From Anaerolineae bacterium (GTDB lineage: Bacteria; Chloroflexota; Anaerolineae; JAADDB01), in NCBI GenBank assembly GCA_015489285.1, contig WGAA01000189.1, positions 1 through 8,062 on the forward strand: 8,062 nucleotides of DNA, given 5' to 3'. A program made the position numbers and the translations under genes. The notes beneath the pieces were generated by a model, which was not told where the DNA came from, ran no database searches, and was given only the letters and a program-made list of their open reading frames with translations. Of this stretch, positions 1 to 6,175 are shown piece by piece. Positions within the stretch are counted from its first letter, which is position 1. Each line of letters begins with the position of its first letter.

Positions 1-26
1 CCCAAACCGCGTCGTTCTTTGGACAT
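1..26 (-). CDS. parB: Probable ParB N-terminus, partial (cut by window edge)
   Basis: Only eight full codons plus two bases of a ninth are visible, but they read MSKERRGLG (the last codon is GGN, so Gly is certain). A basic stretch followed by GLG right after the start is typical of chromosomal ParB/Spo0J proteins, which begin with a (K/R)xGLGxGLxxLI motif that in ParB contacts and stimulates ParA. A GAGGAG Shine-Dalgarno lies 8 nt upstream of the ATG, overlapping the 3' end of the methyltransferase gene, which stops 5 nt before this start. A parA gene is two genes upstream, which supports the call. ParB would be the CTPase/DNA-binding clamp that loads at parS. The identification rests on nine residues and context; another protein with a basic N-terminus is possible. 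Confidence 0.6.
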
Positions 27-31
27 CGTCC

Positions 32-793
32 TTACTCCTCTTCTTCCACCGGGCGCTGCGCCAGAACGAGGACGCAATTGCCCTCCTTCGGTTCCCGGTG
101 TGCTTCGACGGTGATGAGAAGGCGAATCAGGGGCAGCAGGAGGAGTGTGGGAAGAAGGCGATACCGGCTCCACTTCCACAACTCCCAGGCGAGTGTGCCC
201 CAGGGCCCATGTGTGTACACGCGGCGGATGACCCGCCCGCCCGCCTCTTCTATTTTACCCTCTAATTCCCCTCGACGGTAACCTTCCCGCGCGTGCAAGG
301 GGTTGACCAGCCGGTCCAGGTCGAACCGGCGGAACCAGTGGCGTTGAGGGGTGAGAGGGGTGTGTACGGCCAGCCATCCCCCCGGGCGCAGGCTGCGGAG
401 CATGTGGGCCAGCGCGGCCCGGTCGTCGGGGATGTGTTCGACCACGTCGAAGGAGTAGATGAGGTCCGCGTCGCGCAGGGGGAGGGGCCGGGTCAGGTCC
501 GCGGTGAGGAAGTGAAGGTGCCCCAGGCCCCGCTCACGCGCTTGGGCCTGCGTGCGTCTCACCACCTCCTCCCGGTTGTCCAGGCCGATGACCTGGAGAT
601 GGGGGAAGGTGCGTGCCAGGTAGAAGGCGTGTTTCCCCGCGCCGCTGCCCGCGTCCACCACCCGTCGGGTCTGGGGGGTGACGAGGGGGACCACATAGCG
701 GCGGAAGTAGTGGAAGCGGATGGCCTCCCCCACGTGGTAATCCAGGCGGGTGATGGCCCACCAGTGGGCACGACGGAGGATGGCGGGGATCAT
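32..793 (-). CDS. Class I SAM-dependent methyltransferase, substrate unknown
   Basis: A 253-aa protein with a Rossmann-type methyltransferase fold of the Methyltransf_11/23 kind. Visible motifs are motif I VVDAGSGAGKHA (about residues 45-56, SAM-binding glycine loop), an acidic end of strand 2 at VIGLDN (68-73), ADL (98-100), motif DLIYSFDVVEHIPDD (110-124) and LRPGGWLAVHTP (135-146). The C-terminus has a hydrophobic, leucine-rich segment (about 212-229) that could be an amphipathic or membrane-associated helix; this is inference. I chose the start at 793 because homology begins there, a GGGAGGA Shine-Dalgarno lies 8 nt upstream, and it forms an ATGA overlap with the parA stop; an in-frame extension to 1132 would run through parA and looks non-coding. 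It sits between parA and a probable parB. The acceptor could be a small molecule, lipid or protein; nothing in the sequence settles this. Confidence 0.88.
   Translation of the reverse strand: MIPAILRRAHWWAITRLDYHVGEAIRFHYFRRYVVPLVTPQTRRVVDAGSGAGKHAFYLARTFPHLQVIGLDNREEVVRRTQAQARERGLGHLHFLTADLTRPLPLRDADLIYSFDVVEHIPDDRAALAHMLRSLRPGGWLAVHTPLTPQRHWFRRFDLDRLVNPLHAREGYRRGELEGKIEEAGGRVIRRVYTHGPWGTLAWELWKWSRYRLLPTLLLLPLIRLLITVEAHREPKEGNCVLVLAQRPVEEEE
35..40 (-). promoter_or_regulatory. Shine-Dalgarno for the edge gene (probable parB)
   Basis: Minus-strand GAGGAG ends 8 nt before the ATG at 26-24 and lies in the last codons of the methyltransferase gene. It supports a real start at the window edge and close coupling to the methyltransferase. 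Confidence 0.6.
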
Positions 794-1620
794 GGGGCTC
801 GTCCTCCCGGGGTGGCTGCGCGCGCCGCGTGAGGGGGGTTGGGGTAAGGCAGGTTCAGCCGACGGCAGAACTCCTCGGCCAGCGCGCGGTAGGCTCGGGC
901 CCCCGGCGAGTGGGGCGCGTACCGCAGGATGGTTTCCCCGTAACTGGGCGCTTCCCCCAGGCGCACGTTCCGGGGGATGATGGTGTCGAACACCCGCTCC
1001 CCCAGAACGTGGCGCACGTTTTCCACCACGTTTTGGGCCAGCTTGGTGCGGGCATCGTACATGGTGAGGATGACGCCGGCAATGTGACAGTGGGGGTTGA
1101 GCCGTTCCCGCACGAGGGAGATGGTTTCCCACAGGCGTCCCAACCCCTCCAGGGCCAGGTATTCCGTCTGCACGGGGATGAGGACGCCGTGGGTCACCGC
1201 GGCGAGCGCGTTGATGGTGAGCAATCCCAGGCTGGGAGGGCTGTCGATGAAGATGAAGTCGTAATCCTCCAGGACCGGTTCCAGGGCCCGGCGGAGGAGA
1301 TATTCCCGCTCCGGGGTTTGGACCAGCTCTACCTCGACCCCGGCCAGATCCGGATGCCCGGGCACCACGTCCAGGTTCAGCTCCTCCGTGTGGACGATGG
1401 TGTCGGGTAAGGGGGTGGTCTGGCTGTACACGTCGTACAGGGAGAGGGGAAGCTCCAGGGCGGGCAATCCCAGGCTGCTCGTCGCGTTGGCCTGGGGGTC
1501 CGAGTCAACGAGGAGGACGCGGTACCCTCCCCGGGCCAGGTAGGCGCTCAGGTTGACCGCGGAGGTGGTCTTCCCCACCCCTCCTTTTTGGTTGGCAAAG
1601 GCGAAAATGCGGGCCGTCAT
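790..1620 (-). CDS. parA: ParA/Soj chromosome partitioning ATPase
   Basis: A 276-aa P-loop ATPase of the MinD/ParA family, full length for a Soj-type protein with no N-terminal DNA-binding extension. It shows the deviant Walker A KGGVGKTT (residues 12-19, signature Lys12 and Lys17), the A' segment VDSDPQAN (38-45), Walker B DFIFIDSPPSLG (121-132), the TMYDAR segment (186-191) and the conserved C-terminal block RNVRLGEAPSYGE (217-229). Family knowledge: ATP-bound dimers bind DNA nonspecifically and ParB stimulates hydrolysis, driving origin segregation. The start at 1620 gives the usual distance to Walker A and has a GAGGTG Shine-Dalgarno 8 nt upstream (1629-1634). Its ATG overlaps the pfkB-type kinase stop as ATGA, and its stop overlaps the methyltransferase start the same way. 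The last 15 or so residues (NPPHAARAATPGGRAP) are a low-complexity tail. Confidence 0.95.
   Translation of the reverse strand: MTARIFAFANQKGGVGKTTSAVNLSAYLARGGYRVLLVDSDPQANATSSLGLPALELPLSLYDVYSQTTPLPDTIVHTEELNLDVVPGHPDLAGVEVELVQTPEREYLLRRALEPVLEDYDFIFIDSPPSLGLLTINALAAVTHGVLIPVQTEYLALEGLGRLWETISLVRERLNPHCHIAGVILTMYDARTKLAQNVVENVRHVLGERVFDTIIPRNVRLGEAPSYGETILRYAPHSPGARAYRALAEEFCRRLNLPYPNPPHAARAATPGGRAP
802..808 (-). promoter_or_regulatory. Shine-Dalgarno deciding the methyltransferase start
   Basis: Minus-strand GGGAGGA with an 8-nt spacer to the ATG at 793. It lies inside the 3' end of parA and favours the 253-aa form over an upstream in-frame ATG. Confidence 0.7.
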
Positions 1621-2474
1621 AGCACGGGCACCTCGATGGGAGACCAGGGGTGCGCTTCCATGTACGCTTCCACGGTGGCCCGATCCGGGATGCCCCGGGG
1701 GCCGATGTCCTCGATGGCGAAGGAGGCGACGATGTTGGCGAAATAGGCCGCCTCCAGGGGATCCCCCGTCTCGTACAGGCGCACGAGCATGGCCGCGGTG
1801 AAGACGTCCCCGGCCCCGGTGGGATCCACCTCTCGGGCCGGCCGCGGGGGGACGTGGGTTCCCACCCCGTCCCGGTAGACGATGCAGCCGCGCGCGCTCA
1901 GGGTGACGACGACGAGGGGAAAGGTGCGGATGAGTTCCCGGTGGACTTCCGGGTCTCCGCCGAAGTCCTCGCTGCTGAAGACGAGGAGATCGGTGTAGGG
2001 ACGGGCTCGTTGGGGGTCCGACCAGGGACGGGGGTGGACCCGTCCTTCCTCGTCCCATGTGCGCCCCAGCCCCTGGGGGACGACGGCGACGAGGGCCCGG
2101 GGGAAGTGGGCCGCCATCGCGGGGTCCAGCTCCGCGGCCACGGCACCGAGAAGGACCATGGGGACATCCCGCCACTCCTCCGGTACCGCGTCGGGCGGGA
2201 TGGGGTCCGCGACCGCGTCCACGTACTGAAGGCGATGGCCGTTCAGGTAGATGTTGCGGAACGTCGTGGTCACCGGGGAGGGCAGGCGGTGGATGTCCAT
2301 CCCGGGTAAGGCGTCCTCCCAGGGGAAATCCTCCCCTCCTCGGGTGAGCACGGCAGGGCGGTAGCCCAGTTTCTGGGCCGTCAGCGCGGCAAAGGTGACC
2401 GTGCCGCCGGGTGTGAACGTCCCATTACGTCGATCCAGCGTGACGTGACCGATAGCCAGGAAGTCGGGGTGCAT
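1617..2474 (-). CDS. PfkB/ribokinase-family carbohydrate kinase
   Basis: A 285-aa ATP-dependent small-molecule kinase. Near the N-terminus, GGTVTFAALTAQKLG (23-37) corresponds to the substrate-binding PfkB signature 1 region. Signature 2, DPTGAGDVFTAAML (217-230), contains the anion-hole GAGD with the predicted catalytic base Asp223. The stretch TLSARGC (191-197) resembles the nucleotide-binding T-G-G-C type segment. The C-terminal layout (FANIVASFAIEDIGPRGIP, 245-263) reminds me of the myo-inositol kinase-like branch of the family, but this is from memory and weak; ribokinase, adenosine kinase or a sugar-acid kinase activity are alternatives. A GGGAGGA Shine-Dalgarno (2485-2491) lies 10 nt upstream, in the end of the preceding gene. 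The gene begins 4 nt after that gene's stop and overlaps parA by 4 nt. Confidence 0.9.
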   Translation of the reverse strand: MHPDFLAIGHVTLDRRNGTFTPGGTVTFAALTAQKLGYRPAVLTRGGEDFPWEDALPGMDIHRLPSPVTTTFRNIYLNGHRLQYVDAVADPIPPDAVPEEWRDVPMVLLGAVAAELDPAMAAHFPRALVAVVPQGLGRTWDEEGRVHPRPWSDPQRARPYTDLLVFSSEDFGGDPEVHRELIRTFPLVVVTLSARGCIVYRDGVGTHVPPRPAREVDPTGAGDVFTAAMLVRLYETGDPLEAAYFANIVASFAIEDIGPRGIPDRATVEAYMEAHPWSPIEVPVL

Positions 2475-2478
2475 GGAT

Positions 2479-4578
2479 TCACTGTCCTCCCGTAGGTTGT
2501 GCCGGTTGCGTGTTCGTGACGGGGAGGGGGGCCTTCCAGACCCCGGAACCCGTCAGGATGTAGATGGCATCCTCGCCATCGGTGACGAAGATGTTACGTA
2601 CCTCTCCGAAGTCCACGTCGAAACCCTCCCCCGGGACGAGTTGGGCCAGGAGCTTGCCTTCTTCCTCCCCTTCCTTCCCCAGGATGACAATACGCCGGTT
2701 GCCCGTGTCCGCGATGTAAAGGTGTTGCAGGTCCTGATGGGTGAAGATGGTGCTGGGGGAGGAGAGCGCCGTGTCGACGAGGAAGGGGGTCTGTTCCCCC
2801 CGGAAGTAGCGCAGCACCCGACCGTCGGGGAAGACCAGGTAGACATACCCGTCGATGCTGAAGTCGACCACGCCGTCCAGGTCCACGGACGCGGTGAAGT
2901 AGTTGTCCGGCGGTGTGGTGAATCCCTCCCCCGAGGGGGGGAAGCGGAAGATGGCGTTGGCGCCCGGGTCGAGGACGTAGAGGCGGTCGCCGTAGGTGGT
3001 GATGCGCAGGGGGGCCTGCCACGTGTCGGGCGGGGCGAAGGGAAGGGGACGGGTGCCTTGACGGCTGTCATAGGTGTAGAGGGCCCCGGCCCCGTCCAGG
3101 ACAATGATGCCGCTCACTTTGACGGCCGGTCCCGCGGCTATCCACGCCATGTCCACCAGATCCCCCACGGGCCGGTCCCCTACGGCCGTCCCCCGGGCCA
3201 GGAGCCGTTGTTCGGACCCCTGCACCACCCCTTCGCCCGAGTCGTTCAGGGTGTAACGGATGACCTGGTCCCCTTCCCTGTCCAGGAGGAACAGGTCCTT
3301 CTCGTGGACGATGATGCGGGTCCAGTCCCCCGCGGGGAGTTCCACCAGAGGCCACATGAGGTAGAGGGGCATGATGCGTTCTACCCGGAGCTCGCTGTTG
3401 TGGAGGCTCTCCTTGAGGCGCTGGATCTGGGACGCGTCGGGGTGGATCTCCTCGGCCTGGCGGATGGCCACTTCGGCCTGGCGGAGGTATTGGCGGGCCA
3501 GCTCCCGGTCCTCGGTGGCGGAAGCCTGTTGGAGCGCAGCCGCGGCCTGGTTCAGCGCGTCCTGGAACCGTTGCTCCTCCTGCCGGTTGTGTCGCCACCA
3601 CATCCCCGCGGTGAGGAGGAGGACGACGAGGGGGACGAGGACGAGGAGGCCCCAGAAGATGCGACGCCAGGGAAGGCTCGGCCCGGTAATCGACCGTCTC
3701 CGTAAGGGCCAGGTTTTAGGAGGGGGGACGGGTGGGGGCTCGGGTTTGCCGAAGGCGACCGCTTCCCGCTCTTCCTCTTCTTCTTCCGCGAGGGCGGGTT
3801 CCTCGGGGAGAAGGCGTTCGGTGACGGTGCGCACCCGTTCGACCACTTTTTGGGTGAGGGGTTCCGGACGGGTGTCGCTGACGATGGGTTCGTCTTCCCG
3901 CTCTTCCACGCGCAGGGCCAGCGCGGAGAGGTTGCTCGAGTCCACCCCTCGGGCCAGTTCCCGGAGCATGGCGTGCAGGTCTGTCATGTTCAGGGCCCGG
4001 CGGAAGTGCTCCGCGTCCAGCTGGTTGAGCCATCCCGAGTCCAGAAGGAGAATGGTGGTGCCGGGAATCGCGGCAAAACGCACCGTGTGGGTGCGGATGT
4101 CCCGTTCCATGCCCAGGGGATAGGGAATATCCTCTTCCTGGAGGAGGGGGGAGACCCAGCGGATTTTGCCCTCCTCGGGGTGGCGGATGGCCGCGGTCAT
4201 GGCGCCCACCTGGGTCATGTACAGTTGATCCTCGTGGAGGACGAGACAGGTGACGTTACAGAGGTATTTCTCTTCCTCCCTTTCGACGGTGCTGTTGATG
4301 TCCTGGAGGGTACGGTGGGCTTCCCGGATGGCGTATTCCAGGGTGCTTTGGACGGTCCCCCGCGTGGTGTAGTAGGTGCTCTGGATGGTGTTGAGGAGGA
4401 GGCGAAGGTAACGGCTGTGACGCCGCGGTGGACCGGCCAGGTCCAGCAGCATGATGAGGATGCCTTTTTTGGCCTCGGGGGTACCCCGAGGGGGGACGAT
4501 CATGCGGGCGTTGTAGCCGCGTTCCTTCTCTTCTCCGCCGATGCGGGCGAATTCGGCCAGTCGGATGTACAGCGACAT
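2479..4578 (-). CDS. PPM/PP2C-like (degenerate) domain, TM segment and beta-propeller membrane protein
   Basis: A 699-aa protein with four parts. Residues about 1-226 read as a PPM/PP2C phosphatase fold: LIMLLDLAGP (41-50) in the place of ADGMGG, NVTCLVLHEDQLYMTQVGAMTA (108-129) in place of the TxxxxxxxxxxVGDSR strand pair, ILLLDSGWLN (176-185) in place of LLCSDGLTD, and SSNLSALAL (214-222) in place of DNxTVVVV. Only the first metal Asp (D46) is retained; GDS, SDG and DN are GAM, DSG and SN, so I infer a catalytically dead or altered domain. A Glu/Pro-rich linker (226-290) and an Arg-rich patch (292-306) precede one TM helix (about 308-326), predicting cytoplasmic N-terminus and exported C-terminus. 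Then come a Gln/Ala/Glu helical stretch (332-400) and about six NHL-like propeller blades (about 405-685; for example LYIADTGNRRIVIL, 620-633). A purine-rich Shine-Dalgarno lies at 4583-4591. It starts 43 nt after sbcD. Confidence 0.8.
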   Translation of the reverse strand: MSLYIRLAEFARIGGEEKERGYNARMIVPPRGTPEAKKGILIMLLDLAGPPRRHSRYLRLLLNTIQSTYYTTRGTVQSTLEYAIREAHRTLQDINSTVEREEEKYLCNVTCLVLHEDQLYMTQVGAMTAAIRHPEEGKIRWVSPLLQEEDIPYPLGMERDIRTHTVRFAAIPGTTILLLDSGWLNQLDAEHFRRALNMTDLHAMLRELARGVDSSNLSALALRVEEREDEPIVSDTRPEPLTQKVVERVRTVTERLLPEEPALAEEEEEEREAVAFGKPEPPPVPPPKTWPLRRRSITGPSLPWRRIFWGLLVLVPLVVLLLTAGMWWRHNRQEEQRFQDALNQAAAALQQASATEDRELARQYLRQAEVAIRQAEEIHPDASQIQRLKESLHNSELRVERIMPLYLMWPLVELPAGDWTRIIVHEKDLFLLDREGDQVIRYTLNDSGEGVVQGSEQRLLARGTAVGDRPVGDLVDMAWIAAGPAVKVSGIIVLDGAGALYTYDSRQGTRPLPFAPPDTWQAPLRITTYGDRLYVLDPGANAIFRFPPSGEGFTTPPDNYFTASVDLDGVVDFSIDGYVYLVFPDGRVLRYFRGEQTPFLVDTALSSPSTIFTHQDLQHLYIADTGNRRIVILGKEGEEEGKLLAQLVPGEGFDVDFGEVRNIFVTDGEDAIYILTGSGVWKAPLPVTNTQPAQPTGGQ

Positions 4579-4621
4579 GCTACCCTCTCCCTTCTCAGTG
4601 CGAGCCGATGGGCCTAAGGGC

Positions 4622-5851
4622 TCAGTCGGCCCGGGTCATTTCCAACAGTTGGGACGCGTAGCGGATCAGCACGTCGACCCGCTCCGGAGGCTCGTCGAGG
4701 GAGCGAAAGTAGTGACGTAAGAGGTCGATGGGACTCAGGCTTTCGACGCGGTCCCCCCGGCTCAGCCGCAAACGCAGGGGACGTTCCACGTCGCGGTGCA
4801 GGGCGGCCACGTAGAAGGCGTCCTCCAGCGCCTGACGGATCCGCTTCTCGTCCAGGTACGGCTCACTGGCCGCGTCGGTGTGGATGATGAGCCGGACGAC
4901 CGCGTCCCGGATGTCGTGGCTTTCGATGGCGTCCAGGACGGTTTCGGTGGCCCCTTCCCCCCGCGCGTCCACTTCGACGGTGACGAAGCGACGGACGGGA
5001 AGGGGGTGAAAGGTCCACCGGCTTTCCCAATAACCGCTTCGGGTCTTGTGCAAGCGCAGGTCGACGAACCCCTTTTCCTCCTTCTCCTCCCCGAAGTCGA
5101 TGCGTTCCATGCTGCCGCTGTAGACCACCGGTGGGTCCGAGATGACTTGCTGGTGTTTGTGGATGTGTCCCAGCGCGCCGTAGGTGACCCGGGGGTGACG
5201 GAAGAGGTGGGGCGGCAGGATGAGGTCGTTCCCCAGCATGACGTTACGTTCCGAGCCGTAGGTGGCTCCGTCCACGGTGGCGTGGGCGGCCAGGACGAGG
5301 GGAATGTCCTTTTCCGCCTGTTCGAGGAGTTCGTGGACGAGGGTGTGAAGCCGTTCCAGCATGAGCTGGTGGATCTGGGGCAGGCTCAACCCTCGCGTCT
5401 CCTCCCGCCGCAGGAAGGTGGACCGCACGACCCAGGGCAGGGCCAGGACGTTCAGGGGGCCCCGTTTGGTTTCCAGGCGGTAGAGGCCGGGCTTGCGGGC
5501 CACGTGAACGTTGGGCACGGCCAGGGTTTCGTAGATCTCCAGGGCGTGGGCCCGGCCGGCCGCGTGGGGGACGTCGTGGTTCCCCACCAGGAGGAAGACG
5601 GGGATGTGTTGGGAGAGACGCCGGACGCGGCGGGCGAATTCCCTCTCGTGGGTGGGGGAGGGGTCCCGGTTCTTGAACGCGTCTCCCGCGAAGATGACGG
5701 CATCCACGTCCTCGGCCAGCGCGTAGTCGACCAGGGTGTCGAAGGCGCGCAGGTAATCCATCAGCCGAGAGGATAAACCGGTTGTGGGATCGATGTGGCC
5801 GTAGTTCTCCATGCCTAAGTGGAGATCGGCAAAGTGCAGCACACGGAGCAT
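4622..5851 (-). CDS. sbcD: SbcD/Mre11-family DNA repair exonuclease
   Basis: A 409-aa calcineurin-like metallophosphoesterase of the Mre11/SbcD family, which with SbcC/Rad50 processes hairpins and double-strand break ends. All expected motifs are present: FADLHLG (residues 7-13; Asp9, His11), IFAGDAF (53-59; Asp57), VGNHD (89-93; Asn91, catalytic His92), AAH (188-190; His190) and LGHIHKH (227-233; His229, His231). YSGSMERIDFGE (244-255) is the usual family block after the metal motifs, followed by the capping domain. The start at 5851 puts the first motif at residue 7 as normal and has an AGGAGT Shine-Dalgarno 5 nt upstream; a longer in-frame version to 5932 adds an unconserved leader. It appears to be the first gene of the long operon. 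No sbcC follows in the window, so the ATPase partner must be elsewhere or be absent. Confidence 0.94.
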   Translation of the reverse strand: MLRVLHFADLHLGMENYGHIDPTTGLSSRLMDYLRAFDTLVDYALAEDVDAVIFAGDAFKNRDPSPTHEREFARRVRRLSQHIPVFLLVGNHDVPHAAGRAHALEIYETLAVPNVHVARKPGLYRLETKRGPLNVLALPWVVRSTFLRREETRGLSLPQIHQLMLERLHTLVHELLEQAEKDIPLVLAAHATVDGATYGSERNVMLGNDLILPPHLFRHPRVTYGALGHIHKHQQVISDPPVVYSGSMERIDFGEEKEEKGFVDLRLHKTRSGYWESRWTFHPLPVRRFVTVEVDARGEGATETVLDAIESHDIRDAVVRLIIHTDAASEPYLDEKRIRQALEDAFYVAALHRDVERPLRLRLSRGDRVESLSPIDLLRHYFRSLDEPPERVDVLIRYASQLLEMTRAD

Positions 5852-5856
5852 GGGTG

Positions 5857-5862
5857 ACTCCT
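5857..5862 (-). promoter_or_regulatory. Shine-Dalgarno deciding the sbcD start
   Basis: Minus-strand AGGAGT, 5 nt upstream of the ATG at 5851, favours this start over an in-frame ATG at 5932. Confidence 0.65.
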
Positions 5863-5883
5863 GGTCGATGGGTCTTCTCCTTT

Positions 5884-5911
5884 TTAATAATGTACAGAGA
5901 GCGTTCGGAAA
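5884..5911 (-). promoter_or_regulatory. Possible promoter for the sbcD operon
   Basis: On the minus strand TTTCCG (5911-5906) and TATTAA (5889-5884) are separated by 16 nt and lie in the only AT-rich patch between the HIT gene and sbcD. The -10 match is 4 of 6 and the -35 match 3 of 6, so this is weak. It would give a leader of roughly 25 nt. The -35 half lies inside one arm of the long-range inverted repeat described at 5897-5911. Confidence 0.28.
5897..5911 (+). repeat. Left arm of a 15-bp long-range inverted repeat
   Basis: The sequence gagagcgttcggaaa pairs with the reverse complement of 6161-6175 (gagaacgttcggaaa) at 14 of 15 positions. The two arms lie 279 bp end to end and enclose the heptamer clusters and the nested palindrome. 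They could be terminal inverted repeats of a small non-autonomous element or a duplicated protein-binding site. Confidence 0.6.
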
Positions 5912-5948
5912 CTTGGGATTCTCTCGGCGCAACGCCGGGCGCTAAACG

Positions 5949-5976
5949 TAACGAGTCACGAGTAACGAGTAATCAG
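5949..5976 (+). repeat. Heptamer repeat cluster, four units
   Basis: Four contiguous 7-mers: TAACGAG, TCACGAG, TAACGAG, TAATCAG. The first three fit TNACGAG exactly and the fourth is degenerate. The unit matches the TNACGNN pattern of the larger cluster at 6026-6092. Confidence 0.7.
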
Positions 5977-6025
5977 CTGGCGTGAAGACGGCGTTGTCCC
6001 TGCAGCGCCAACCCACTCACCCAAA

Positions 6026-6092
6026 TTACGCATCACGTATTACGCGTACGGATGACGAATGACGTCACGCATTACGCATCACGAATTACGTC
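6026..6092 (+). repeat. Degenerate TNACGNN heptamer repeat cluster, about ten units
   Basis: The tract reads as 7-mers TTACGCA, TCACGTA, TTACGCG, then a 6-nt unit TACGGA, then TGACGAA, TGACGTC, a 5-nt unit ACGCA, then TTACGCA, TCACGAA, TTACGTC. The 13-mer attacgcatcacg occurs twice (6025-6037 and 6071-6083). The 7-bp register is broken only at the two short units. The second position of each unit is variable while A-C-G is fixed, which is not what a simple slipped microsatellite gives. Confidence 0.75.
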
Positions 6093-6103
6093 GTCTGGCC
6101 GGG

Positions 6104-6152
6104 GCCCACTCAGACTTCCGAAGTCTCGCAGACTTCGGAAGTCTGAGTGGGC
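6104..6152. repeat. Perfect 22-bp nested palindrome
   Basis: The arms 6104-6125 and 6131-6152 are perfect reverse complements with a 5-nt loop (tcgca). After one G-T mismatch at 6103/6153, pairing continues for two more pairs (6101-6102 with 6154-6155). Each arm also contains its own small palindrome, GACTTC-N-GAAGTC, so the element can fold as one long hairpin or as two short ones. It lies 86 nt after the HIT stop. There is no T-tract on either side, so a simple intrinsic terminator is not obvious, though it could act as a transcription barrier or 3'-end stabiliser for the mtaB-HIT transcript. Confidence 0.85.
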
Positions 6153-6160
6153 TCCATGCA

Positions 6161-6175
6161 TTTCCGAACGTTCTC
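6161..6175 (+). repeat. Right arm of the 15-bp long-range inverted repeat
   Basis: The sequence tttccgaacgttctc is the reverse complement of 5897-5911 with one mismatch. It directly abuts the 13-bp hairpin at 6176-6210. A short atgt occurs just outside this arm (6176-6179) and near the left arm (5890-5893), too short to be called a target duplication. Confidence 0.6.

Noticed and set aside
293..832. Long plus-strand open frames opposite the minus-strand genes (also at 2473-3705, 4796-5776 and 6597-7868)
   Set aside because: They are antisense to genes with clear family motifs, show Val/Gly/Glu-rich composition typical of reverse frames in GC-rich DNA, and have no recognisable domain.
794..1132. 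N-terminal extension of the methyltransferase to an ATG at 1132
   Set aside because: The extra 113 residues lie in the parA coding region in another frame, are Pro/Arg-rich with no fold, and a good Shine-Dalgarno supports the start at 793.
5852..5932. N-terminal extension of SbcD to an ATG at 5932
   Set aside because: It would overlap the AT-rich promoter-like patch and the inverted-repeat arm, and the family's first motif already sits correctly from the ATG at 5851.
5925..5937. Small hairpin CGGCG-CAA-CGCCG
   Set aside because: A 5-bp GC stem is common by chance at this base composition and has no T-run or link to a gene boundary.
6026..6092. CRISPR array
   Set aside because: Units are 7 bp, contiguous and degenerate, with no spacers of constant length and no cas genes nearby.
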